Made by a program: the position numbers and the translations under genes | The notes under the pieces: generated by a model | Told to the model about the DNA's origin: nothing | Databases searched by the model: none | What the model saw: only the letters and a program-made list of their open reading frames with translations | NCBI GenBank assembly: GCA_026400835.1 | Contig: JAPLOA010000079.1 | Location: forward strand, 124,001-188,000 | Direction: 5' to 3' | Length of the DNA: 64,000 bases | DNA from: Planctomycetales bacterium | GTDB taxonomy: Bacteria > Planctomycetota > Planctomycetia > Planctomycetales > Planctomycetaceae | In this document: positions 1-8,695 of the stretch, in pieces | Layout: each line of letters opens with the position of its first letter | Numbering within the stretch: the stretch's first letter is position 1

Positions 1-1
1 A

Positions 2-3000
2 GGGTTGCCGTTCAATATCCCGTTCGTCAATCCGAAGTATCGACTGGCCGAACATCCGGAATTGATCTGGCCGCAGAACTTCAATTACACATACCCAACC
101 GTGTATCGTCCACAGAATTCGACGCGTGCCGATCTGATCATTGGTGACTGGGGCGGCGTACTCTGGCATCTGCCGCATGTTGACACTGACCACGGGCTGC
201 CAGTGTTCGCAGGGGCAGATTATAAGAAGCGTGATGGCGTTGATTACGCAAGGCCGCAACACTTGCTGAAGGATGAGAATGGTCAACCTCTGCTGATTGG
301 TGAGGGAACGGAGAACGGTATTCGCTATCCGGGCGGTGCTTCTCGACCAGTGATGTACCGCAACGCCGAGACGAACTCCGACGACCTGATTGTGCTGAGC
401 GGCATGGATGGAAACCACATTCGTTATTTGCAGCGAGCCGGAAACGGGGCCGAGAACGAACCCGTGTTTCGTGATCTCGGGGAGCTGACTATTGAGGATC
501 TGCCGGATGATGGTTACGACGCGTACAACTATCACGCGGTGCTGGCCGTGTATGGTGAGGGACCGTGGCCGAACTTGCTGATTTCACGTGGTTGTGATCT
601 TGCTGTCTGTCGCAATCTGAAGCGGGCCGGACCGGTTCCGAAGTTCCGATTTGAACGCTGGATCAGTGGGCAGAATGTCACCACTCGCGGCTACAACTTC
701 ACCGAAATTCTGACCGACTGTCAGGGACGTCGCTTTCTGCTGGAAAACGATTCGCACTGGACGTTCCGCGAGTTAACGGTCGTCGACGGGCGGCCGAGGT
801 TGTCGTCTTCACGATTTCCACTGCTGGATCAGAACGGAATCTTCAAGGTCGACGGTGGCACGGACATCCAGCATATGACTCGCTGGGGCTTTCATCGAGC
901 AGCGTTATGGGATTACGACGGAAGTGGTCAGCAGCATTTAGTCGTCGGCACTGACAAGGGCTGGCTGTATCTGCTGAGACCGGAGAAGCCTCTGGGAGAA
1001 AATGATCGCTTCGAATTCCGCTCCTTTGGGCCGTTGAAGGACACCCGTGGAGAGATCATCCGCATTCATCATCGCGCGGTGGCTGCTCCGTTGGATCTGG
1101 ATCATGACGGGCGACTGGATCTCGTGCTGGCTGGAGCGACCTACGGTGCCAATGATCCGAATCCCGGCAGCGGAGTTTATTTCGTCCGAAACGAGGGCGA
1201 GACAGACGATCACACGCCGATTCTTTCTCCACTGCAAAGACTGGAAACCATCGGCCATACTCATCCGGATTTCCAAAACCTGCACGGTCAGTTGCAGTCG
1301 ATCGTGCTGCCGGGGCAAAAGGAACGAGTTGTCGTAGTGGGTACTCAGACCGGCGACAATTTCCGCAGCTATGTCTATCGGCCCTCTCAGGATCGCCTCG
1401 CACTGCAGCATACCGGCTTAGTACTGCCTCCGATTTCCATCGAAGAACGATTGCTGGATCTGAATGATGATGGCACGCCGGAATACATTCAGAGCGGCGG
1501 AGAAACGTTGATCGCGAAATACGCTCCGGTAGTTTTTCAGACACCCGAGAACTCCACCAAGTTTCAAGTCACAATCGACCGAGGAGCCGATGTTGGCCAG
1601 AACTTCGGATCACTGTTTGAAGTGCAGAGCGAAGACGGTTCAATCACGATCGGAGCCGGTTTTCAGAACGGCTATAACACTCGCTATCGAGCCGATCGGC
1701 ATGCTGTTCAGTTTTTCGTGCGATCGGCCGATGGTGGTTTGACGGAAAGCGAAAGTAGTGCCGACGTCGAGTTACTGCCGCGTCCGAATAATCTCTGCGG
1801 AACCTATCTCTACACTCTTGATGATGTCGTGTATTCGACTTACGGCGGCGTCAGAGCCTGGAACCCGGACGAGAAACAGTGGCAGGCGGCTCCGAACGTC
1901 GGTGGAACCGAAGAAGCTATGCGAGTCGGTTCGGGCCTGCTGACGTTTGGCGACAGCACCGTTCAATATGATGGTCGCACGATTCTTTCAAAACCCTCCA
2001 GCGGCAGTTATCAGTTGTTCTTCTACGCCGATGGGTATTTATGTTTCTATCACGTCGATCGCCGCGATGGTGCTTATCGATCATTTGTGAGTGACGACGA
2101 TGGCTTCAGCAAGCTGTATGCCTGTCCGTGGACTTCTGAGCAATCTGAAGTTGATCTTTCAAAAGCTATCGTTCTGACATTGCCGGTTGTTGGCGAGACG
2201 ACATTCGCATGGGGCCAGTTTGGGAAACAGATCGTGACCGGTTCCAACATTGGTGGCTTCTATGTTCTGGAAAACGACAAGTGGCGCAAGCTGCTGGAGC
2301 CCAACATCAGCGTCAGCTATCAGTTGTACTCCACGATAGCGATGAAGGATCGGCTGCTGATGGGACAGTATCCCACGGGGCGACTCTTTGAATACGACGG
2401 AACCACCATCACCGATCGCGCTGACTGGCCGCTGTTGCTGGAAGGTGTCACCAGCAGTTCTCGCGAAGCGCAGACGACAGCGATTTGTGGAGGCGAACTG
2501 TTTGCGGGCATTTGGCCGTGGGGCGAAGTCTGGCGTTACAACCCGGATGCTGATCGATGGCGTTTTCAGCAGCGGATGTTCTCTCATCCGGAGTTATCGA
2601 AGGACATCGTGCATCCTTACGACGTGGAGAATCTCGGGCATGAGGTCAGCAATCTCTGGGGTCAGCGTATCACGAGCCTGGTGACCAGCCGCGACAGTCT
2701 GTTTGTTTCCACATCGGCCAAGTATCCGTGCGAATGGAGTGCTGACACGTTTCCATTTCTGGCGGATGACAAATGGAAGTCGTACGGTTCTGTGTATCGG
2801 ATGAAGATCCCCGGTCATCTGGGTGCGAAGGCGGACTGGACACCGGGCGCGACCGTTTTTGAGTTCACCGTGTCCGGTCGTGAAATGACGATCTCGCAGG
2901 ATGGAAAACTGATCGGATCGACCACAATTTCCGGTGCGTTGGCCAAAAAGCTTGAACGGCAGCCCAGGCTTAAGCCTGTTCAATGGGGGACGGGAATCTA

Positions 3001-3046
3001 CGGAGGCTTCAATGGCCTTCGGATTGACGGTAAGCTTGAGCCGTAA
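2..3046 (+). CDS. FG-GAP/VCBS-repeat secreted protein, 5' partial
   Basis: The frame is open to the left edge, so the true start and probably a signal peptide lie outside the window; the TTG at 5 is only the first possible in-window codon. About 1014 residues are visible. Asp-rich FG-GAP-like turns recur, for example WDYDGSGQQHLVVG near residue 304, LDLDHDGRLDLVLAG near 363 and LDLNDDGTPEYIQ near 487, which usually form calcium-binding blades of a beta-propeller. The second half (about 590-960) has kelch-like blades such as AWNPDEKQW and EVWRYNPDADRW. The last 60 residues look like a small lectin-like or LamG-type end. It lies 57 bases before the DUF1549/DUF1553 gene and may share its transcript. 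A role in binding or processing an extracellular carbohydrate is inference; the exact family is not recognised. Confidence 0.75.
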   Translation, partial: GLPFNIPFVNPKYRLAEHPELIWPQNFNYTYPTVYRPQNSTRADLIIGDWGGVLWHLPHVDTDHGLPVFAGADYKKRDGVDYARPQHLLKDENGQPLLIGEGTENGIRYPGGASRPVMYRNAETNSDDLIVLSGMDGNHIRYLQRAGNGAENEPVFRDLGELTIEDLPDDGYDAYNYHAVLAVYGEGPWPNLLISRGCDLAVCRNLKRAGPVPKFRFERWISGQNVTTRGYNFTEILTDCQGRRFLLENDSHWTFRELTVVDGRPRLSSSRFPLLDQNGIFKVDGGTDIQHMTRWGFHRAALWDYDGSGQQHLVVGTDKGWLYLLRPEKPLGENDRFEFRSFGPLKDTRGEIIRIHHRAVAAPLDLDHDGRLDLVLAGATYGANDPNPGSGVYFVRNEGETDDHTPILSPLQRLETIGHTHPDFQNLHGQLQSIVLPGQKERVVVVGTQTGDNFRSYVYRPSQDRLALQHTGLVLPPISIEERLLDLNDDGTPEYIQSGGETLIAKYAPVVFQTPENSTKFQVTIDRGADVGQNFGSLFEVQSEDGSITIGAGFQNGYNTRYRADRHAVQFFVRSADGGLTESESSADVELLPRPNNLCGTYLYTLDDVVYSTYGGVRAWNPDEKQWQAAPNVGGTEEAMRVGSGLLTFGDSTVQYDGRTILSKPSSGSYQLFFYADGYLCFYHVDRRDGAYRSFVSDDDGFSKLYACPWTSEQSEVDLSKAIVLTLPVVGETTFAWGQFGKQIVTGSNIGGFYVLENDKWRKLLEPNISVSYQLYSTIAMKDRLLMGQYPTGRLFEYDGTTITDRADWPLLLEGVTSSSREAQTTAICGGELFAGIWPWGEVWRYNPDADRWRFQQRMFSHPELSKDIVHPYDVENLGHEVSNLWGQRITSLVTSRDSLFVSTSAKYPCEWSADTFPFLADDKWKSYGSVYRMKIPGHLGAKADWTPGATVFEFTVSGREMTISQDGKLIGSTTISGALAKKLERQPRLKPVQWGTGIYGGFNGLRIDGKLEP
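2952..2983. repeat. Interrupted 24-bp palindrome inside the FG-GAP gene
   Basis: AGGCTTAAGCCT at 2966-2977 is a perfect palindrome. It is flanked by TTGAAC (2952-2957) and GTTCAA (2978-2983), which are also complementary, with eight extra bases (2958-2965) on the left only. Without the extra bases the whole would be a 24-bp perfect palindrome. It is read in frame as part of the last 30 residues of the protein. It may be a short dispersed palindromic element; other copies would have to be sought in the genome. Confidence 0.45.
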
Positions 3047-3103
3047 GTCTCGTTCAGAAATTCGGAACTGCGTTTCACATCTTTCAACGAATGATGAATC
3101 GTC

Positions 3104-6100
3104 ATGCATCAAGCTTCGTCTTTTGTGCGGCCGTGGAACTGCGATGCTCAAGTCTTTCGCGTCACGGGACGTGTGTCTGTTTTCATCTGGCTGGCTGCCC
3201 TGCTCTGCATCTCTGAGGCGATCACTGCAGACGAGCCCGTGGATTATCTGACACAGATCAAGCCGATCCTTCAGCAACGCTGCTATGCCTGTCACGGCGC
3301 CCTGAAGCAAGAAGCCGGGCTGCGTTTGGATACGGCCGCATTGGCCATCAAAGGCGGTGAGTCCGGGGCTGCCGTTGTCGCTGGGGAGTTGGCCGACAGC
3401 AGCATTCTCCTGAAGCGTGTCGCGGCCACAAATGTCGAAGAAAGAATGCCGCCATCGGAAGAAGGAGAGCCTCTTGACGCTGAACAGATTGAGCTGATTC
3501 ACCGTTGGATAGCCGCTGGAGCAAAATCGCCGAAAGATGAACGGCCAGAAGCTGATCCTGCAAAACACTGGGCGTTTCAGCCAATCGTTCGGCCTGCGGT
3601 ACCGGCTGATTCTTCTGACTGGTGCCGTACTCCGATCGATGCATTTCTGGAGCATCATCAGCGGAAACATGGCATCACGCATCAACCTGAAGCTCCGCGC
3701 ATTATTCAACTGCGACGACTGCATTTGGATCTGATCGGTATTCCTCCGACGGCGGAAGAAATCGCCGCCTGTGAAGCGGATCCATCACAACTCTGGTATG
3801 AGCAGACCGTGAAACGACTGCTCGATGATCCTCGTCACGGCGAACGGTGGGCGCGACACTGGATGGACATCTGGCGGTACAGCGATTGGTGGGGACTTGG
3901 AGATCAGTTGCGAAACAGTCAGAAGCATATCTGGCACTGGCGCGACTGGATTGTTGAGTCCTTAAACGCAGATACGCCCTACGATGAGATGGTTCGGCAG
4001 ATGCTGGCGGCGGATGAAATGCATCCGAACGATCCCGGGAAACTCCGGGCCACTGGATATCTCGCGCGAAACTACTGGCTCTTTAACAGACCGCAGTGGA
4101 TGGAAGAAACGGTTGAACATGTCAGTAAGGGCTTTCTCGGTCTGACGATGAACTGCGCTCGTTGCCACGACCATAAGTACGATCCGATCGCGCAGGAAGA
4201 CTATTATCGGCTGCGAGCGTTCTTTGAACCGTACCATGTACGACTGGATGTTGTGCCCGGTGAGTCTGATTTGACTCGAGATGGAATTCCTCGAATCTTT
4301 GATGGTCTGCCCGACGAGCCCACTTACATGTATGTTCGAGGCGATGAAAGAAACCCGGACAAATCCCGAGTTATCCAACCAGGTGTTCCTCAGGTACTGA
4401 GTTTTGCAGATCTCTCGATCTCCCCCGTGACTCTTCCGGAAGAAGCCCGAGAGCCGGAGCGTCGGCCCTGGGTTCTTGATGCGTACATATCGAAGGCACA
4501 ACAACGGTCTGAGACTGCTAAAGCCGAAGTGCAGAATGCTCAGCAGAAAATGCAGGCTGCGGAATCCAAAGAAGCCGAGCTGAAGAAGAAGGACGAGGAG
4601 AATAAGCTCACCGAGCATGACAAGCCGCGTCCTCTGCTGACAGAGAGATTCGAAACGCTGGACGTGGCTCGATGGAAGCCGCTTGGTGGCAACTGGATGC
4701 ATTCTCCCGGAAAACTTGAACAAAAGATGGATGGCCCGACTCGAGCTGCCCTGAGACTACTCGAAAAGCCACCTCGCGATTTCGAGGCTTCCGTGCGATT
4801 TACCATTCTGGGAGGCAGTCAGTGGCGGAGCGTTGGTATCACGTTCGATGCAACTCAGGCCGATCCAACCCAGCCAGCCACAGCGACTGACAGTGAGCAG
4901 AATGTTTATGTCAGTGCCGTTGCGGGCGGCTCGAAGGTGCAGGCTGCGTGGCATCGAGGCGGTCAATGGATATACCCCGGTGGCGAAGCTGTTCGAGCCA
5001 TGCCAATTGAGCTGAATCGAACTTATACACTTCGAGTTCAAGTGCGAGACACCCTGATCAACGCCTCACTGGACGACGAACCTGTGATCGCATGGGAATC
5101 GCCTTTGCCTCGCAACGATGGCGCGTTGCAACTGATCACGTTTGATGCACTCTGTGCCTTTCATCAATTCACGATCAGCCCTCTTGATCCAAAATTTCCA
5201 CTGCGAATGCCGGGCTCTGATCCTCTGAGCAGTCCTCAGACGCACAAGATGGCTCAGGCCGCGTCGGAAAGTGCTCGGGCCGATTTGAAAATTGCTGAAG
5301 CGGCTTTGATGGTTGCAGACGCGGAGCTCGAAAGTACTCAGAAACGCGCGGATGCTCAGCGAGCAGAATGGGATCCAGCAGATGCATCACGGCCGGAGAA
5401 ATCCGCTGCGGCAATCATGGCAGAACGCCGTGTTCAGGCGGAGAAGAATGCGCATGCAGTTGCCATGGCGGAAAGAGCCCTGCTCTCTGCCGCCGGTGAT
5501 AAAAAAGCAGCGGCTGAAAAGGCAGTCGGGGATGCTCGGACGGCTCTCGAGAAGTCTCTCGCGGCAGTGCAGGCCGAGATCCGACCTGAGGAGAAGTTTA
5601 CGCGAATGACTGGTGCGGCCTGGACGCCGACTCGCTTCTTCAATTCAGGGCAGGATGATCCCGAAGTCAAGTTTTCTTCGACCAGCACGGGCCGAAGAAC
5701 GGCACTGGCGAATTGGCTGACAGATCGCCGTAATCCCTTAACGGCGCGCGTGACCGTCAACCATATCTGGACTCGACACATGGGACAGCCGCTGGTGCCC
5801 ACGGTGTTCGACTTTGGCCGCAAAGGGACTCCGCCCGTGAATCAGGAGCTGCTCGACTGGCTGGCCGCAGAGCTAATCGACAGTGGCTGGAGTATGAAGC
5901 ATCTGCATCGGTTGCTTGTGGAATCGTCTGTGTACCGCCTGAGTTCCTCTGTGCGAACGCCAGGAATTGCAGAGGGGGAGTTAGGGAGACAAGGAGATGG
6001 GGAGAAAGACGCAAAGGATCCGGCATTGTCGCCCCATCCCCCGATCTCCTCTTCTCCCAATCTTGTAAGCGATCCGGAGAATCGTTACTGGTGGCGACGA

Positions 6101-6604
6101 GTCCCGATTCGGATGGAGTCGCAACTTGTGCGAGACACGTTGCTTTCAATGGCAGGAACTCTGGACTCTACAATCGGCGGACCCTCCATCCCTGCAGATC
6201 AACAGGCGGCTTCAACTCGTCGCAGTCTTTATTTCTTTCACTCGAACAATGAACGAAATCTGTTTCTGACAACATTCGATGAAGCTATGGTCAAAGATTG
6301 TTATCGGCGAGAGCAGAGTATCGTTCCTCAGCAGGCTCTTGCGTTAAGCAACAGTCAGTTGGCTCTGGATTCGTCAAAGCAGATTGCTCTCAGACTTTCT
6401 GAAGGCTCTGTTGATGAAGCCGAATTTGTTCGAAAGGCGTTTCGAGTTGTAACAGGGATTAACCCCAGCGAGGCCGAAGTTGCAGCCAGCATAGCGGCGC
6501 TGAAATCGTGGCGAGAATTGGCTGAAAGCAACTCAACTGAAGCCGCTCGCACGAATCTCATCTGGGCGTTGATCAACCACAATGACTTTGTCACGCTGAG
6601 GTAG
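3104..6604 (+). CDS. PSCyt1-DUF1549-DUF1553 cytochrome-like secreted protein
   Basis: A 1166-residue exported protein of the planctomycete cytochrome family. An N-terminal hydrophobic stretch (about 25-40) precedes the PSCyt1 domain, whose haem-type CYACH motif is residues 60-64. DUF1549 follows (about 165-400) and carries a second CXXCH (NCARCHDHKYDP, near 350). Residues about 465-500 and 700-830 are Ala/Lys/Glu-rich coiled coils that bracket a concanavalin-like/DUF1080-type domain (about 510-680). DUF1553 forms the C-terminus from about 865. Compared with relatives there is an extra low-complexity insert of about 33 residues (about 955-987) made by a DNA repeat, described separately. The family usually sits beside a DUF1501 gene; here the partner is separated by the four-helix-bundle gene. 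Its function is unknown; a role with exported polysaccharide-degrading enzymes is commonly proposed. Confidence 0.92.
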   Translation: MHQASSFVRPWNCDAQVFRVTGRVSVFIWLAALLCISEAITADEPVDYLTQIKPILQQRCYACHGALKQEAGLRLDTAALAIKGGESGAAVVAGELADSSILLKRVAATNVEERMPPSEEGEPLDAEQIELIHRWIAAGAKSPKDERPEADPAKHWAFQPIVRPAVPADSSDWCRTPIDAFLEHHQRKHGITHQPEAPRIIQLRRLHLDLIGIPPTAEEIAACEADPSQLWYEQTVKRLLDDPRHGERWARHWMDIWRYSDWWGLGDQLRNSQKHIWHWRDWIVESLNADTPYDEMVRQMLAADEMHPNDPGKLRATGYLARNYWLFNRPQWMEETVEHVSKGFLGLTMNCARCHDHKYDPIAQEDYYRLRAFFEPYHVRLDVVPGESDLTRDGIPRIFDGLPDEPTYMYVRGDERNPDKSRVIQPGVPQVLSFADLSISPVTLPEEAREPERRPWVLDAYISKAQQRSETAKAEVQNAQQKMQAAESKEAELKKKDEENKLTEHDKPRPLLTERFETLDVARWKPLGGNWMHSPGKLEQKMDGPTRAALRLLEKPPRDFEASVRFTILGGSQWRSVGITFDATQADPTQPATATDSEQNVYVSAVAGGSKVQAAWHRGGQWIYPGGEAVRAMPIELNRTYTLRVQVRDTLINASLDDEPVIAWESPLPRNDGALQLITFDALCAFHQFTISPLDPKFPLRMPGSDPLSSPQTHKMAQAASESARADLKIAEAALMVADAELESTQKRADAQRAEWDPADASRPEKSAAAIMAERRVQAEKNAHAVAMAERALLSAAGDKKAAAEKAVGDARTALEKSLAAVQAEIRPEEKFTRMTGAAWTPTRFFNSGQDDPEVKFSSTSTGRRTALANWLTDRRNPLTARVTVNHIWTRHMGQPLVPTVFDFGRKGTPPVNQELLDWLAAELIDSGWSMKHLHRLLVESSVYRLSSSVRTPGIAEGELGRQGDGEKDAKDPALSPHPPISSSPNLVSDPENRYWWRRVPIRMESQLVRDTLLSMAGTLDSTIGGPSIPADQQAASTRRSLYFFHSNNERNLFLTTFDEAMVKDCYRREQSIVPQQALALSNSQLALDSSKQIALRLSEGSVDEAEFVRKAFRVVTGINPSEAEVAASIAALKSWRELAESNSTEAARTNLIWALINHNDFVTLR
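5968..6066. repeat. Solo purine/pyrimidine inverted repeat translated in frame
   Basis: The left arm at about 5973-6007 is purine-rich and contains GGGAGACAAGGAGAT. The right arm at about 6030-6063, read on the other strand, contains GGGAGAAGAGGAGAT, so 13 of 15 bases match. The segment is a multiple of three and free of stops, so the DUF1553 protein carries a Gly/Asp-rich then Pro/Ser-rich insert between the conserved parts SSVYRLSS and DPENRYWWRR. The right arm shares GATTGGGAGAA with the repeat left of the four-helix-bundle gene at 6613-6623. It looks like a small relative of the element at 6605-7098 without the gene. Confidence 0.75.
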
Positions 6605-6648
6605 GGCAGATTGGGAGAACCGGAGAGTGGGAGAAGAGGAGGCTGGGA
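6605..6648. repeat. Left inverted repeat of the four-helix-bundle element
   Basis: This G/A-rich stretch begins right after the DUF1553 stop codon and ends at the ATG of the four-helix-bundle gene. It contains GGGCAGATTGGGAGAA and GGGAGAAGAGGAGG. Read on the opposite strand, the region 7030-7088 gives GGGCAGAAGGGGAG followed by GGGGGAGAAAGGGAG in the same order, so the two arms form an imperfect inverted repeat of roughly 40 bases. GGGAGAAGAGGAG also matches the solo copy at 5968-6066. The left arm also supplies the purine-rich leader before the start codon. Confidence 0.7.
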
Positions 6649-7023
6649 ATGAAGATTGTTCGACACACGGAGCTGGATGTCTACAAGAAGGCGTTTTCGT
6701 TGGCGATGGAGTTTTTCGCGTTATCGAAGTCATTTCCGTCAGAAGAACGATACTCTTTTGTTGATCAAATTCGCCGATCATCACGATCTGTCTGTGCGAA
6801 CATGGCCGAGGCGTGGAGAAAACGTCGTTATGAAGCAGCGTTCATCAGTAAACTTAGTGGCAGCGAGGCCGAAGCCGCAGAGAGTCAAGTTTGGCTTCAG
6901 TTTGCAGTCGAATGTGAAGATGCCGATCGCGATCACGTGCGTCAGCTTTACAGCAGCTATGACGAGGTGGTCGCGATGATAGTTCATATGATTCACCATT
7001 CAGAAAAATCGACCCTCCCATGA
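6649..7023 (+). CDS. Four-helix-bundle protein (23S rRNA IVS/S23-like)
   Basis: A 124-residue protein of the usual length (about 115-130) for the four helix bundle family TIGR02436, first named from 23S rRNA intervening sequences and related in fold to the Avd protein of diversity-generating retroelements. The hallmark core reads [20 protein letters not shown] then NMAEAWRKR, followed by [17 protein letters not shown], typical of the subtype with a helix rich in acidic residues. The start follows the purine-rich left repeat. The stop overlaps the DUF1501 start by four bases (ATGA). It splits an otherwise standard DUF1553-DUF1501 pair and is bounded by inverted repeats, which suggests it arrived as a unit. 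No rRNA or reverse transcriptase is nearby. Molecular function in this context is unknown. Confidence 0.88.
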   Translation: MKIVRHTELDVYKKAFSLAMEFFALSKSFPSEERYSFVDQIRRSSRSVCANMAEAWRKRRYEAAFISKLSGSEAEAAESQVWLQFAVECEDADRDHVRQLYSSYDEVVAMIVHMIHHSEKSTLP

Positions 7024-8510
7024 AAAAACTCCCCCTCTCCCTCCATCTCCCTTTCTCCCCCTCTGTATTTCGCTCCCCTTCTGCCCTCCCCCGTCGCTCC
7101 TGCCTTCTGAACTCCGCGATGGGTCTCGGCAGTCTGGCTCTTGGGGCGTTGTTGCAAAGAGATGGCTACGCTCGCGACGGCGGCTGGGCTCCTCCAACCG
7201 GGCATCCACATTCTGTGCCGAAAGCGAAGAGCGTCATCTGGCTGTTCATGAATGGCGGTCTCAGCCACATGGAGAGTTTTGATCCGAAGCCCATGTTGAC
7301 AAAGTACGGCGGCAAGACGATTGCTGAGACGCCTTTTGCGGAAGCACAGGACCCGAAAAAACTGGCCATTGAACGGCTTGTTGTTCCGGATGGAAATGGC
7401 AATCAAAGAAACCTGCTGTACCCGTTGCAGGTGGGATTCAGAAAACATGGCCAAAGCGGAATCGAGGTCAGTGACTGGTTTCCGCATACTGCAAAACATG
7501 TCGATAAGCTCGCTATTGTCCGTTCAATGTGGACGACTGACAGCAATCACGGGGCTCAAACGCAGTTTCATTCCGGACGTCACTCGAATGATGGCGACTT
7601 CCCCAATCTGGGTGCCTGGGTTCACTATGGGCTTGGATCGCTGAACGAGAATCTGCCGCAGTACATCTCGATTGGGAATCGGGAATACTGGAACAAACGC
7701 GACGGCCATTATCTTGGCCCTGCTCATGATGCTGTACCGATGCGCATAGATCCCAATAATCCACTGGACTTCAGTAGGCCTGAGCGAGAATTCTCCCTCA
7801 ACGCCCGTAAGATCGGCAGAGATCTGATTAGCCAACTCAATTCGCTGCGAAGCGAAGAGTATCCTCAGGACCCGGCTTTGGCCGCGCGAGTGGCTTCGTA
7901 TGAACTGGCCTTTCGAATGCAACAGTCCGTGCCGGAGGTCGTTGATTTCTCGAAGGAGACAGCAGAGACTCAGGAACTCTACGGAATCAACAACGCTCAC
8001 AGCAAGAATTTTGGCATGCAGTTGCTTGCGGCCCGACGACTTGTCGAGCGTGGCGTGCGATTTATTCAGATTCAGCATGGGGCTGGCGGAGCTGGAACCT
8101 GGGATGCTCATGGTGGCTTGAAAGCCAACCATACCAACAATTCACTGGCGGTCGATCAGCCGATCGGCGGCTTGCTGGAAGATCTGGATCGCCGAGGACT
8201 TCTGGACGACACGCTTGTTGTCTTCGCCACAGAGTTTGGCCGCACTCCCGGTTCACAGGGATCCGACGGACGCGATCATCACATCTTCGGCTTCTCTGTC
8301 TGGATGGCTGGCGGTGGCTTGAAGCGAGGAATCGTGCACGGAGCGACGGATGAAATTGGATTCCACGCGGCTGAGAATCGTCACTACGTTACCGATATTC
8401 ATGCTACAATTCTGAAACAACTCGGGCTCGATTCACGGCAGATGGAAATCCCGGGACGCAAACGACTTGATATTGATCATGGTGAACCCATCCATGAGAT
8501 CATTGCGTAA
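7020..8510 (+). CDS. DUF1501 family protein, Tat-exported
   Basis: A 496-residue member of DUF1501, a family within the alkaline phosphatase/sulfatase-like fold usually encoded beside PSCyt/DUF1553 proteins. A twin-arginine signal is visible as [20 protein letters not shown] (about 24-43), but the first 23 residues come from the neighbouring DNA repeat and are unlike the short n-region normal for the family. No other in-frame start codon lies between 7020 and the RR motif, so this start is forced. Typical family segments follow: [34 protein letters not shown], and near the C-terminus [17 protein letters not shown] and [16 protein letters not shown]. The start overlaps the preceding stop by four bases, without an obvious Shine-Dalgarno, so translation may depend on coupling. 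Confidence 0.9.
   Translation: MKKLPLSLHLPFSPSVFRSPSALPRRSCLLNSAMGLGSLALGALLQRDGYARDGGWAPPTGHPHSVPKAKSVIWLFMNGGLSHMESFDPKPMLTKYGGKTIAETPFAEAQDPKKLAIERLVVPDGNGNQRNLLYPLQVGFRKHGQSGIEVSDWFPHTAKHVDKLAIVRSMWTTDSNHGAQTQFHSGRHSNDGDFPNLGAWVHYGLGSLNENLPQYISIGNREYWNKRDGHYLGPAHDAVPMRIDPNNPLDFSRPEREFSLNARKIGRDLISQLNSLRSEEYPQDPALAARVASYELAFRMQQSVPEVVDFSKETAETQELYGINNAHSKNFGMQLLAARRLVERGVRFIQIQHGAGGAGTWDAHGGLKANHTNNSLAVDQPIGGLLEDLDRRGLLDDTLVVFATEFGRTPGSQGSDGRDHHIFGFSVWMAGGGLKRGIVHGATDEIGFHAAENRHYVTDIHATILKQLGLDSRQMEIPGRKRLDIDHGEPIHEIIA
7023..7098. repeat. Right inverted repeat, coding for the DUF1501 N-terminus
   Basis: A C/T-rich stretch, complementary in style and partly in sequence to 6605-6648 (see that entry). 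It is translated as the first 25 or so residues of the DUF1501 protein, rich in Leu, Pro and Ser, before the twin-arginine motif. The pattern of short CTCCC and CTCCCC words matches the purine words of the left arm on the other strand. Confidence 0.65.
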
Positions 8511-8695
8511 CTTGACCCTGGCAGAAATGTTGTTATCGAAATAGTTCTATCGTCGTCAATTTTGGTTACCATCTTGTCGTTGAAGGTGCCGTTCTCGCTC
8601 ACAGTCTGAGGCCTGAATACTGTGGACGATGAGTGAATTTGCACCAGTTTTTCCCACATCCCCGTCGTTATCCACATCCCCAGAGGAGTTTCCTG

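Noticed and set aside
1056-1544. Long minus-strand open frames inside the FG-GAP gene
   Set aside because: They lie wholly in the clear plus-strand gene, are Arg/Ser/His-rich shadows and have no ribosome site.
2594-3724. 376-codon minus-strand frame across the FG-GAP/DUF1553 junction
   Set aside because: It overlaps two well-supported genes including the CYACH haem motif region, and its translation has no domain.
5968-7098. CRISPR or diversity-generating retroelement reading of the repeats and the four-helix-bundle gene
   Set aside because: The repeats are two inverted arms per unit, not regularly spaced direct repeats; no reverse transcriptase, template repeat or variable target is nearby.
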